Made by a program: the position numbers and the translations under genes | Assembly (NCBI RefSeq): GCF_036373705.1 | Contig: NC_089869.1 | Coordinates: forward strand, 10,675,676-10,739,675 | Direction of reading: 5' to 3' | DNA length: 64,000 nt | Origin: Amia ocellicauda | Taxonomy: Eukaryota > Chordata > Actinopteri > Amiiformes > Amiidae | The notes under the pieces: model-generated | What the model was told of the DNA's origin: nothing | Database searches by the model: none | Seen by the model: the letters and a program-made list of their open reading frames with translations, nothing else | Shown here: in pieces, positions 46,712-59,527 of the stretch | Layout: each line of letters starts with the position of its first letter | How positions within the stretch are numbered: position 1 is the first letter of the stretch

Positions 46712-49700
46712 ACCATCTTTATTAATAGATTTAAGACAACTGTATATAGTTGTTCTGCACATAATACAAACCTCACCTTAACTTTCCTCCCTCCCCTCAA
46801 CCCATTAATCCCACTGAAACCATACCAAAAAACCTTTGCCTATACCGTGGTGGAGTTGTAGATTGATATATGTCAGTTATAAATGTACATATCCAAGGAT
46901 ATCTCAAATTAGAGGATTTAGTTTGATGGTATTATGGAGTCTTGTCCTATTAAACAAATTGGAATTGTCAAACTTTGCCACAGTGCTTTCATCTGGATGA
47001 TGGAAAAGTCTGGTTGCATTACATCTACCTCAAGCTCTGCAGATTCAGAGCATTTGTGCATTTTGTACTCTGTCTTATGGCAGGTCAGTCTGTACCAAGG
47101 CTTCTTTTATAAGGATTTGTTTCATGCGGTGGTTGCTTTCATCAGTAGGTACCATAACGAATCATGTATAATCACATTCAGTCTCCCTTGTGGATTAATC
47201 TCTCCTGGTTTTGGGAAGTAGAAGGGAATAACACCGTCTTCACCGCAGCCATGAGAAACTGGAAGCTGTAATTACTATCAAGGAGTAAGATCGTGATGCC
47301 AAACCAGTTGATAAAATTGCTGCGGGGATGACAAATCTGGTGATTCCTGTAGTTTTTCCGTCGTCCGGGAAGTTATGACGGGTAACATTTGAAAAAACGG
47401 TGTATGTGCTTAAATTTGATATCCGTTTATATATTTTCGAATGTTGCTTATATGATAGACTCGATCTGGAAGTATGGTCTGTATCTTTAGATGTGTGCCG
47501 TGCCATTCATCTCGCTCTACTCGGGTCAGGTCCGGCTGACCCAACTCCTGTGGTACGTACTTCCATAATAATGAATAATGGTTCCTAACTGTAGTCACTG
47601 TGCAAGTGGGAAGGGGCTTTAGAAGGTTTAAGATGATATAGAGGTAACCAGCAAAGTTCAGGAGAGCAGACAACCCACATCCTGTCCTCAGCTGCAGGCC
47701 CACTGAGCAGAACAGAAGCTTTCCCTCAGCCAGCCAGATTAAGGCAGATATATCTGTCATTGCCAAGCCACTGGTAACGTACTCTGGGTTTGAAATGTTT
47801 CGTGAGCTACTTTCCGATTCTGAAGCTGAACTTCTAGGTGCATGATGAATATGCAAACGCACGATTCTAAACTTGAAAGCAACAGTGATCCTGAGATAAC
47901 ATGTCTGTAACAAAGCACGAAAGGAGAGATGAAGCAGACACTGACAGGTCTGTATTTGGGAGTTTGGAACAGATGCAGCCAGTCAGGCACGACACTGATA
48001 TGTCAATAATCAGTGTGGAATTACTGTGGGATGCAATTTTGGTCAACATCATGTGTATGAATATTGCAGGACAGTCCAATCACTCGCCCAGTAAGTCTTT
48101 TGGTAATAGCAGATCTGTATTTATTTACTGGAAATCAATGCCGAATCCAATTCATTGCTTGTACTTAAAAAATCAGCGGTTAAAATGATTTTTGTTTTTT
48201 TTGTTTTTTACTTTTACATCATTTTTTTTTTCCTTTTCAGTTTAAGAACACACAACCTCATATTGTCAAGCATCTGACAAGCTTCCCAGTTCCAGTTCTT
48301 GGCAGATTTCTTCGCTATACTTTCTGAGGAGAGGAAGAGTTAAATCGTTGAAGTTTAGAAGGGGGTGGGAGATGTGTCATATGCACAATGCTGAAAGGTT
48401 TCCCAGTGGAATTAAAAGTTAGTCATTCTTACTGTGCGGCATAAAGATTGCCAGTCTGGGAGCCTAGCTGTTTAGCTTTACATTGAATAAAACAGTCCTG
48501 GCAAAGACGTTTTAAATCGGGCCAAGCTTCGGAGTACTGATGGGAGGGTGAACAGACTGCCCACCATTTGTTTCGTCCTGAATTCCCGGCGATGGACAGC
48601 ATTAGCATTCTGTATTTCTGCTGCTTTTACATAATGTCCGGGCCCATAAAAATTCATAGACTTTTTAATTTATTGCAGATGGAGCCCTTTCGCACTACCC
48701 AGGCAGTATTGATTGATCTGTGGTAAATTAAGATGAAACCTGTTAAAGCTGTACGTCTCTTGTTTACAATTGAAAAGCCACTTTCGTGCTTTTCATTAAC
48801 TAGAGTACTCTCTTGCTCCCCCCCCCATTCCCTCCATTCCTTATTGGTCTCCTCATCTTCCACGCGTTTGATTTTTAATGAGGCTGCTGCAGACCACTCG
48901 ACGAGTGTGAATTTTGTTCCTCGCTGGGGTATGACTGGAATGATATTAAAATGAAATTAAATGAATCCTCCCTCTTAAAAAGAATCTATTTGATCATAAG
49001 CAGCTTCACCAATCCTTCCCTTCAAACATTCGAATAATGACTGGAGGCTTAATGGACGATGAAGACAAAATCACGGATATAAAAACATTGCCGTGGACTT
49101 TAAGCATTGAGCCGTCAAAGCCTCTCCAAACCAGTACCATCGATATTACTAAATAGAGTACTTTGAAGAGTCTAGTCTTGGTGAAAGCATAATTCTGGGG
49201 ATCATTTTGGATGGAGTGAATATGGATATTTATCCTTTGGCCAACTTTTATCCCGACCCCTGGTGAAAATGTAACTTCCACAATGATCGTTCAAAATGAT
49301 TTCACTAGGTGCAACATGAGATTTGTACATCATTGCTATATTGGGATATATGTTGTTAAGCTTTAATGGTTATTAAAAATATTAATTTTGCAGGGTGCGA
49401 GTGGGAGCAATATGTAGGGGGTATCTGTGGCAACCAGACTGTTTACAACAAAAATTATATATATATCTATACACATAATAAAATACAAACACAAATATGA
49501 CCCAAAAAGTGTCCAACTATAATGAAAAGCTATCATTTGCAGTCTCATCAGGTCTGATCATCTTCAAAGGCCACATAGTCTGTAGCTTTAACTATGGATG
49601 AGTTTTACTCTTCTGTGTATTTATAATATTATGATTAGTATTATTGTTTGTCATTATGCAGGATATTGTTTGCTATTTGACATTAAGGAAAGCTTGGAAA

Positions 49701-52700
49701 AAGGTACGGCAACCACTTCACAGAGTTCTGTGAGACATGTCACATTTATGTACATTGTTGACAGCAGTTTTCTATTTGTGTATCGCCGTCATGTAAGTTT
49801 CATCCACTGTTCTGTTTGTTCATTCGTTCCTTGTCAATCTGTTTTCTTGCCTACAGAATGATTGCTCCAGTCATTATCTGGATTGCCTCAGCCTACTTGA
49901 TATGTTTCTCATATACACATTTATTTTTTCAGATTGGCTGGTTTCCAGGATGTAACTCGAGGAAAAAAAAAAATGGCGTCATGGATTATTTTATTGTTAA
50001 TTTTCTCCAGATAGGTAGTGTTGTTCTGCTTGTGAAGAACAATGTGAGCATAATCTGAATATATACCAGTGGGCCTGTTTTGATTTAGTTTGGTGTTCTC
50101 ATTATACCAGACCTCCTGATATGCAAGACATATCTCTGAGAAGCTGATCAGATGGAAAGTTGCAGATTTGACGCTGTGTGGAAACCTTGAATACAAATTT
50201 AACACGCATGAACCCAATGAAACGTAAAGGTTCGAAGCAAGAAATTGTTAATTAAGACGCTGTTATCTAGAAACACTCTTATTGTAATCTGACTTTACAG
50301 TCTGAGAGCAAGTCAAGACACAACCTCCGCTGTCAGTTGCTTCAATGTGCAGAACAAAGGCAGCACTGTAGCAAAAGCTTCGAGATGAGCATGAATGCAA
50401 AACCTTCATAAGCTGCAAACACTCACTTTTCTATGATCACGTCCCGTGCGCAGTTACCACCGCCTCGCTCACTTCAGAGACTTTAAACAGATGATTGACT
50501 ATATATATCTAAGGCCCTGTGAAAATCACTTGTTTTTCACACCTTTTTGTACACTCTTCTCCAGCTGCAACACCTGACAAAACAGAGGAGAGAAAACGAA
50601 GCTGTACTTTTGCATTTTAAATCAGTCCGTATATACCCGCATCAGGTGAGCTGTATTGCAGTGGCTGATTGAGTGACAGATCAGTCAAACAAGCGCCTGC
50701 ACTTCCCCCGTCTTTTCCGAGGGCTGTGCCAGTTCCTCATTCCTCAGTGTGGACTAGAGTGGTGTAATGTGGCATAATGAATATCATTAAAAAGACATTT
50801 TATTGACTTTTCCTTCGGCCATGCTGACTCCAGCTCCCTGTACGGTTCAGCCCCTCTGGTCTGCTGGCTGACATCCACCACACAGTTAGTGTGGGGAGGC
50901 CATCTTATAATTCAGTGAATCAGGCTGTCAGTCTCTCAGTCGATCAGTCCGTCCATTTGTCCGTCTGTCCGTCTGTCTGCCAGTCCGCTCTGTGGAAGTC
51001 TTTCTCTACGGAGAGAGAAAATAAATAAAAAAGCCTAAGTATTGTTCTTTCTCTTTAATTTTGCATTTAACAAAACCTTCTTGCAGAATCCTTAAATATT
51101 TAAAAACAATAAACCCTGCCAAGGAAGGAAGACATAAAAACATATGCATCTTTCAGAGAGACATGGGCTTCCTGTCATGCTTTGAGCCTCAGGGACATGA
51201 CAGAGGAGCTGCTGTGTGGGCCGGAGTGCTTGCTAGTAATGCTACAAACCCGCCGATGCCCAGCCGGTTATAGAGTGGACTGCTGTGTGGTGACCTGCAA
51301 ACTTCAACCCCAGCATTTTGTTTGTGCTCATTTTTATAAACCTCAGTGTGTGTCCTCCTGCCCATCACATGGATTAGTAAATCCAATCCTCATGGGCCCA
51401 CTTCCTCTAGGTTTTATGGCTACCTTTTAATTAACAACTTGCTAAGACCTGGAGTGAACAGGTAATTTGGTTTCTTATCCTAATAATGGGATACTGAGGT
51501 AGGAATGAAAACCAGTATCCTCAGTATCCCTATGATAGTGCCAGGGCTTGTCTTGAACTCCATGCTGAGGACTTTCACTGACTTTTTCTTTTCTTTTAAG
51601 ATCTGCCTTGGATCACTCAATTCAAACCTGTATTAATGCAGCAGCATCTGATTGCCTGCCACACTGGGGCTGCGTGGTTACATTAAAATTGAGGTTAATA
51701 GAGCAATTTAACACAGCGACTTATATAGCGAGATTAATTACTTTTTTTCTTTTTAACAAAAAAAAAAAAAGACCCTAAACCTCTTTGCCAAATGCCTTCA
51801 TCAGTGTGTCTCTGCAGTCGTGGAGCCTGTATCATGAACTAATTTACATTGATATTTCCAAATGAGCTATAAATCCAGGCCATTGCATGTAATGAATTAC
51901 ATACGCAACAGTTTCTACAATGACTAGTAAAATCACTCCATCCTTCTGAACCATCAGTGGTTGACCAGAGTGTACCTTTTACATTTTTTGGTTAATCGTG
52001 CCAATCTTAACAGATTTTTGAGCCGTCCTTGGCTTAGGCGGCGAATTGGACATCATCATCGTGGCCAACTGGGCCCCAGCTGTGACTCACTGTACCGTCA
52101 AATGCAAGTCTTGGGGTGATTCTGTACAATGATATTTGCAACACTGTCTTTTTGCATTTAGAGAGCAGCTGGCTGGGGTTAATGTGCGGCCCTCACTTTG
52201 AGCGGCTCTCCAGGAGCTGTTGAACGGGGAATGTCACCCACAAGAATATCGACCCTTTGTGTAGCTTTTGCATATGAAGACGCACCGATTTTTGTAGCAT
52301 TTGTGTGCTTTGTGATGTTTGTAACCAAAACAAAAACGGGAAAGTGTAACTAAGCACTGAAAATCTTGTATTCCCCCTGGTGTCCTTACAGTGGCTAAAT
52401 CTCTCAAAACGAAACGTCTGCTGTATGCTCTGAAATGAACAATGGGAAGCAGTAGGGATTAAGCCGGCCTGTCCTGTGCCGGAGAGTAGCAGCAGGGATT
52501 TGGGTGACAATGTTGTGAAGTTTGAGAAGTCTGGGTGTTTGCTGGGGGGGGTGGATGAGGTGGCGGCGCTAAATTGGGATTTGCCTTTTGTGTTTTAAAG
52601 CGCCAAATCACATCTGCTGGGCCTTTTCCTTTATCCTGTAGGGGAAGCCCATCAATGGCTTTCCTCTGACCTTGTTCCTTCAACAGCCAGTGACAGCTAA

Positions 52701-53125
52701 ACTATTCACTGCCATCTGTCAGCCCAAACAGACTACTTTACACTGCTGGGGAAGAGGGGGGGCGGCAGTGAGGCATGGTGATTGGTCGTAGCCGCTGCTG
52801 GGGGGTGTGCTTGGCCGTGATTGACTGGCTGGCTGGGCAGAAGGAGGAGGCTTGGATTGGAGTCAGTCTGTGAAGGAAGGAAGGAAGGAGGAAAAAAAAA
52901 AAGGCAGTCTAAGTCTTAGAGGAGGCATAAATACAGTATGGATGAGCCGGCGGAGGGGACAGGGGGAATGAGGGCCCGAGAGGGAGAGAGACAGCGATGG
53001 AGAAAAGGGTCTATTCTCCCTGCTACAGCTCCCAAGACCGAAGCTGCTTTCTGTGAATAACTCCCGTTTCGCAAGATGAGGAATTCTCTAAGGTAGCACA
53101 ATGAGAGGTGTCTGGACTGCCGGTG

Positions 53126-53127
<2 letters not shown>

Positions 53128-53165
<38 letters not shown>
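53128..53165. repeat. (GT)n microsatellite
   Basis: An uninterrupted GT run of 19 units. Confidence 0.95.
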
Positions 53166-53167
<2 letters not shown>

Positions 53168-54796
53168 GGCGATGGCGAGAGGGGGGTGTCCAATTAGTCT
53201 GAATGTAGAGAAGTAGGGCTGTCTGTCCTGGTTAAGAGTGTCTCTCTGTGTACTCATGTTTAGGTGTCCATTTCTGCTTTCTTGTTTATGTACTTTGGTC
53301 TATCTTTGGCATTTGTTCTGATCTGCTTTTGTCAAACTTTTTATGTTTTTTGTCTTGTCTTGTGTTTTATTGTCTGGCTGTGCCAATGTGTGTGTGTGTG
53401 TATGATGCAGTCTTAATAGGTGTGTCTAGATTGTACAGGTTTGCTTGTGTACAGAGGTTTAACTGCAGGTTCCTCTTTGGTATAAATACTTAATGTTCAC
53501 AGACTAGTGTGAGTGTTCTTTACGCTGCATCGGTGTACTGGTGACAGGGATATAGTGCTTGAATCTGTCTGTTTGTATGTCCTGTGTGTGTGTAAAGCGT
53601 GTGCAAGTGTATGTTTAAGAAGTCCGTGTGTTTAAGATCAACTTCTGTTATATCATGTGTACCTTAAAACGACACATCGGGGATGTTTTTAGAGTATTGT
53701 AAGACCGCCAATAGGGAGAGTTCTGCTAGACATGCAAGGACTGCTAAATAGTAAACAAAAATATGTGGCTAAGAAAACGTGCAGGTTTGTTGTACGGCTT
53801 GATTCTTGTAGGAATACAGGTTTATAAAGTAAACATGGCAGTTCTAAAATTGTTTTCATTACAGGCACGGAGATTTGAAAGTACTTTATTTGCAAAATAC
53901 AAAATATTTTAAACCAATTGAAGGCCATATGCTGGATTTATATATGGATGTATATATGCCGAATGCACGAGACCTCTTTACTACAGGAAAAGCCAATTAC
54001 ATTTTTGGGGGTGTATTTGAAGGGGAGAAACACATATTGAGAAACAACCTCCAGTCCTAATCTTCCGAAATGATCTAAGCCTATTTGTATGACACTCCTC
54101 AGCCGTTTATTTCAGGTTGTGGGACTATGTCTGGCACCACTGACGCTAGGAGACAAATGCCTGTGTGAATCTAGGTGGCCATGTGTCTGTGTGTTGTATG
54201 TACGGCTTGGCTTGGCTTTGTTTAGGCACCTTCTCTGGGCCGAGTGACTGTCACTGGGTGACACCTCGCGGGAATGTGCAGGGGGTTTCGGAGTCATTTG
54301 ACACGTTCAGTCACCGGGCGAACGGGAAGGTGCAGTGAGACGGGGGACAGCGTGCGTGACTCAGAGCAATGGAAACTTGATTAGTACACTGCCCCTTGAT
54401 TTTTCCATTGAATTAAATAGCACTGCCAATCAGGTCAAATGTCAAGCTAGGTTATGAATCCGACAGAGAAACAAGCCGTGTGTTTATGTGCGGGTGTGCG
54501 TGTGTGTTAATCTGGTCTGGTCTGGTCTGTGTTTTTTTTTTTTGTGTGTGTATGTCTCTGTTTGGATGTGGGTGCTGTATTTGGGACTGCTAGTCTGCTA
54601 CTGGATAAAAAAATCTATTAATCGATCAATCAAAGTGAAAAATGTACAGTAAGACACCAGGGAAGAGCAATGAAATGGAGTTGTTGTTCATCAATTGAAA
54701 CGTGTGTATGTGGAGGATGTGCTATTTCAGCTCAAGCAAATCTAAATGGCTATATGACCCCTTTTTTCCCTTGATATTATTTGCTCACTATTAAAT

Positions 54797-54960
54797 TTGC
54801 AGTCGATATGAAGATCTTGGTTTTGACTTTGAATGGCTCTGCTCCTTCATACTTAAACCCGTTATTATCCACTTAATCTCCAGCTGTCCACACTCTGTGT
54901 TCAACTGATGGCAGTGTCTGTATGTTCCCGAGACTGCTGTGAGCAGGGGGTGTAGACTCT
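54797..54960 (+). mobile_element. LINE (L2/CR1-like) reverse transcriptase C-terminal fragment
   Basis: The + strand reads LTLNGSAPSYLNPLLST, a stop, then SPAVHTLCSTDGSVCMFPRL. This matches the TYKALNGLAPSYL...LL...SP.R.LRS.....L.VPR region of fish L2-like LINEs. A stop codon interrupts it and no 5' part is present. Confidence 0.65.
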
Positions 54961-57699
54961 GACTGTGCCACACCATTCTCGTATTATATATATCTCAGCT
55001 TTTTATTTGTTGTAGGTGTGTCTGTTTTGAAGAACCGTGTTTCAAATCCTGAATGATGTTGCTGCTGCTGTTGTTGTTGTTGTTGTTATTATTAGTAGTA
55101 TAGTATTAGTAGGAGGAGGCTTAGTGGTACTAGTAGTGGTGGTGGTTGTAGTAGAATGTAAATTAGCCTCCAACCTTTAAATACAGGGCAACTTACATGT
55201 TTTGTTAATCGCTGCCATAGACTGTACTTACATATCCACAACATCACAAGCTCTTACAGTCTTCCTGCAAAAAGCCTTCCTCTTGGCCCCATATCACTTC
55301 CCGAAATCATCTAGATTAGCCTTCTGTGACAGGGACACCAATAAGAGAGCTCAACAAATCAAAGGTGGAGAGAAAAACAGCACAGAATGCGAAAGGTAAA
55401 CGTTTACAGTCAGAACAAGACAAAGGTGTGTAAGTGAGACAGGAGGAGAAATGTCACACAAAGGCAGAGCAGTGTGTAACTGCGTACTTCTTCCCCCCCA
55501 CCCCCCATTGTGCTCCCTGGTTTCTGTTTTTCTCTACTGTATTTAGCCTTGAGATGCGAGTCACAAAGCAGATGTCAGTGAAAACAGGGGGAGGGGAGAG
55601 GGGGGATGCTACACTGACACTGAGACACGGAATAAGGCTCCTTCATCACACAATCTCACACGGTTTTGTCATGTGTAATTCATACAGGGAAAAGGCTTCG
55701 ATATCTGTATCTGTCGTGGGACAGTTGCTAGTCCGAAAATTAGACCAGAGCAATTCAGTCCAGCGGCCAAGATCCCTTCAGACTGCATTATTGTGGTGCA
55801 GCCATTCCTCTTCATTGTCCAGTTCTCTGTCATTGCGCTTCTGTCTCTGGCTCGGCTGTCTTTAATGTGATTTGAAATTGGTGGGAATTTCTCACTCAGA
55901 GTCCTTTCTGATGCATATTCTTACAAGGAGCCCATTGAGTAGTGATGTGTGAAACTCCTAAGATCACTTCAAAGCGATGTTTTCCTGCCATTGTCCAGCA
56001 CTGTAGTTCATTTGTTCTCTCTAAGGACGTCTCTCTGTGTGTTTATTGCGGTGATGGACACACCGTTGTTTCTTTATGGGAACGGTTCCAGTAACACTTG
56101 ACTTGCTTCTATTTATTTTGAATGTCAAACCTTAAAATAATGCAACCGCTGTTTTCAAAAGACTTCTGAAATCATCTCACCCATGGTTATAAATCTCATT
56201 AAATGGAAATCATCTCACTCATGGTTTGAATCAAGTGCCATCTGTCAACCTGTCTTTTGAATTGGGCAGTACACAAACCTATTGAAATGAAGAAAACAAT
56301 GTAAGGCTACCAAGATCGTTTATCAATTGCCTGATAATATCCTGTGCTAATTGAAACCCAAACCACCAGCTGATTTAATTTACTGGTCTTGCCAGCCAGC
56401 GCATGTGCCGCTTTTAGCTGAGGTGTGTGTGTCTGTGTGTGTTGCTCGAAAGCAGTTGCAACACGGCATACTCTTTGACGGGGGGAGCTGGGACAGCTGT
56501 CTTAGCAGGTGGGAGGTGAGATTGTGATCTTTTTAGCAGGAGCAGCATGGTTTGGGGTTGAAACAATTATAAATAGTTTTCTAATGTTGTACATGCGATC
56601 TAGTAGTATCATTAAATCAAGTAATGTGCTACATATACAATATAACATTAAAAACTGTATTAAAATGGGTGTGGGTACAAGGTTCAAAAACCAGACCTGA
56701 CAGAAAAGGGTTAATGTTTCCTTGAATAGCTCCAGCACATGACAGATCCACCAGCGCACGGTCCCTGTCTCTGGGCCGCCACTGATATACAGCTGTCTTG
56801 TGTCGGGAAGCTGAGTATTTGACAGTTCCCTTACACAGATCAGAAAATAATTTGGAGATCCCAGCAATCTTCCTCACAGACCTTGTTCCTTCTCTCCTGG
56901 TGCCTCCTGCTTGGATGGTTGTCTACTTTTCTCACTTGTGATTCTTCCTTTATCTTCACTTTTTTAGAAGAAACTTCAGGCACGATATTTTGAGCCACGT
57001 TTCTTTGTCTTTTTGAATCTCAGCATCACAGTGTTGCTACACCACCTCATGCCATTTTTGTATTGTTTACAGTGCTGTTTGTAAATACATATTTCGTATT
57101 TCTTAAGGGTGACATTAGTCTCTGTCATGCTGAAAAACACACTTAATGGGGAAGTACCAGACACCCCCAATGGGTTTGTAATGCTTCCCTCTCCCCTGCT
57201 GGTGCAGAGGAGCTGGGGAATACAGTGTTGTTGGATAATATGTTATAGTTGGGACATACTGTCGTAAATCTGATCAGCTATGGGACCGGAAAGCAAGAGT
57301 CCTTAAATTAGTAGAGGACGTAATTCCACACTGATCAGTTTAAACGCTTCCAGTGTCAAGTAGCAGGCAAACCTTGTTTACGTGTCTTTCACAAGGCATG
57401 CTATAGCCCTTTTATTGAACCCAGCTGAACTCGAAGGCTAATGTTTATTCTTTGCTGATATATTTATGTTGTCGCATTCTTTGCACGTGTAGAAAGTCAA
57501 TTGATTATTACTATCTTTCTAGTAAATAAATTACTACTATCTTTCTGTCTGGCTCTATATTCAAACTTCCAATATCTTGTCATTTTATATCTGGTGCAAA
57601 GGGTCGTGTTCTTATCTTTGAATTCCTCTGGAACAGATCGCTGAGATCTCAGTTTGTTAGCATCTCTTTGAAATAAACCTGAGGATGTGTACCGTACAT

Positions 57700-57960
57700 C
57701 AACTAGGACAACGTTTGCACTGCCATCTTCCTGCCTTCTTAACTTCGCTCCACTGCCTGCCAGAGAAATACTGGATTGATTTTGAAGATTTTGTTGCTGA
57801 CTTACAAGAGATTAGTCTGCCTTTCTCCATCCTGCATCGGGGATTTGCTCTCAATTTACACCACTTCTGTGGTTCGTGCCAAACTCCAGATTGCTTACCC
57901 AGGGGTGACGGAGTCTTGTGTTGTAACTTGATTAAACATTGGTATGCTCTACCCTAATAC
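57700..57960 (+). mobile_element. LINE (L2/CR1-like) fragment
   Basis: LRLHCLPEKYWIDFEDFVAD, then LQEISLPF, corresponds to the LHWLPVRYRIDFKILLLTYK region of L2-like elements, with an open frame but many substitutions. It is the same conserved tail as the fragments at 44.4 and 54.8 kb, from an independent insertion. Confidence 0.6.
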
Positions 57961-58318
57961 ATTAGTGTCTCGGAGGAAATTGAGTTTTAGTTTTGTTGTT
58001 TTTGTTGGTACAGTTACTCAACATTGGTTCAATTCCTGTGTTTTATTCCTTTGCTGTCTATATTTATGTATTTATTGGGATGAATTCATTATTGTCTTCT
58101 TTTTGTGACCATTCCAAGTTGAGATCACTAATTGTTCAAACATCTGCATGTGGTGGGGGGACAGCAAAAACATGCCCCAAAACGTGTGCGGCATTGGTGT
58201 GAAAACTGTGGCAGCTCTGAAAACACTGCAGAGCTCACAGGCAACTGGGTGAGAGACACAAATCCCTCTTGAATGACGACCCAACCCAACCATATTCGTC
58301 TGTAAAGGAATGTTTTGC

Positions 58319-58342
58319 TTTTTTTTTTTTTTTTTTTTTTAT
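58319..58342. repeat. Poly-T tract and (TTTA)n
   Basis: A T homopolymer of about 22 bases is followed about 90 bp later (58428-58463) by a TTTA tetranucleotide run. Confidence 0.85.
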
Positions 58343-58429
58343 GAAATATAGTTTGCAGTGCAGATGCATCTTCCCTGACCAATTATCTGTCATTACCACA
58401 TAAAATATCAAACATTGCTAGCGATTTTG

Positions 58430-58460
<31 letters not shown>

Positions 58461-59452
58461 ATTTATCAATATCAAAAAATCTCAAGGGTTTATTTTTAAC
58501 CACACCGCAGTGTTCAGAATACGTAACTTTGTTTAGGTTTGCTGGCTTTCAAACCCGGTTTAAACTTAACTGCTTTTTAAAACGGTCTTCTTAAACAGCT
58601 TGCACATTGCTTTAATCCATTATCCTTTCAATGCATGTTTAAAAGGCATTTATATAGATGGTTGCATACCAGAATTCACTTAACCCCCTAAATCCCATTC
58701 TGCAGTGACTAGATACTTAATGTTGCACTGCACTCACTGACCAGGAAAGTTGCAATATATCAAAAACTCTCTTAAAACAGGCAAAGTACTGGAATGGAAG
58801 CCACCGACCATGTGTAAAAGTAAGACGTGGACCATCTGTTACGGTTCTGTATGTTCATCCCTGGAACAGTGCCAAGGGACATGCACGTGCTATATAAGTG
58901 TTGAAGTGGTTATACCTTGTGTGGCCTTGACGGGTCAATCCACCCATTAGATATAGAGCTAACTTCCGACCTGCTCATACCACCCAGCTGCTTGGAGATG
59001 GTGTAGGCCCCAGTGCAGGCACCACGAGTCTGTGAGATGTCAGTCTACAGCCCATTCTTGTCTGGTTTCATTTATGTAAGCCCCCATAATCCTGTTATTG
59101 CTCTCTGGTGTACGTGGGAGCTTTCCTCTGTGTCGCTGGCCCGTGGCTTGGGTCAGCTGTCGTGTTTTATTTCCCCTCTGATCCTCCCCAGTCAAATTGG
59201 TCGAATTAAAATTATTCCTGATGAAACAAAACAGCAGAAGTGAGAGATGAGCTGATTTACCTTTTTGTGTTCATGACTCTGGTAATAACCACGACTGACC
59301 GCACTGTAAGCTGAGACCCCCCTGAACTGATCACCTCCTTATCTTAACTCTTAATTTTTTGAGGGGGAGGAGGGAGTCTTAAGATGTTTGTGCTGTGGAA
59401 AACAAAATAAAACCAGAAGCATTCAAAAGATCATCAGACAGAGTTGGAAACG

Positions 59453-59527
59453 TCTCAGACCGCGAGCATGAGCTGCAGTGTGTTTTGAGGTTCAAAAGCC
59501 ACGGCCGCTCATGCTCGCGGTCTGAGA
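59453..59527. repeat. Perfect 21-bp inverted repeat forming a 75-nt hairpin
   Basis: The left arm TCTCAGACCGCGAGCATGAG+C (59453-59473) is perfectly complementary to 59507-59527. The 33-nt spacer itself has a smaller perfect stem, TTTTGA-GGT-TCAAAA, so the whole 75 nt can fold into one long stem with a three-base tip and one internal bubble. The arms are CpG-rich in an AT-rich neighbourhood. It could be a microRNA-like precursor, a very young fold-back insertion, or a cruciform-prone palindrome; sequence alone does not decide. Confidence 0.85.

Noticed and set aside
47410..47913. 167-aa minus-strand ORF in the gene-poor region
   Set aside because: No domain, signal or family resemblance; ordinary amino-acid noise, and a + strand ORF of similar quality lies beside it.
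50930..50990. GTCC/GTCTGTCC tandem array, considered as a CRISPR-like or structured repeat
   Set aside because: It is a short imperfect simple repeat with no spacers, and CRISPR arrays are not expected in an animal genome.
55434..55865. 143-aa + strand ORF
   Set aside because: Ends in a Ser/Leu-rich tail from a CT-rich tract and has no recognisable motif or start context. Not enough to call a gene.
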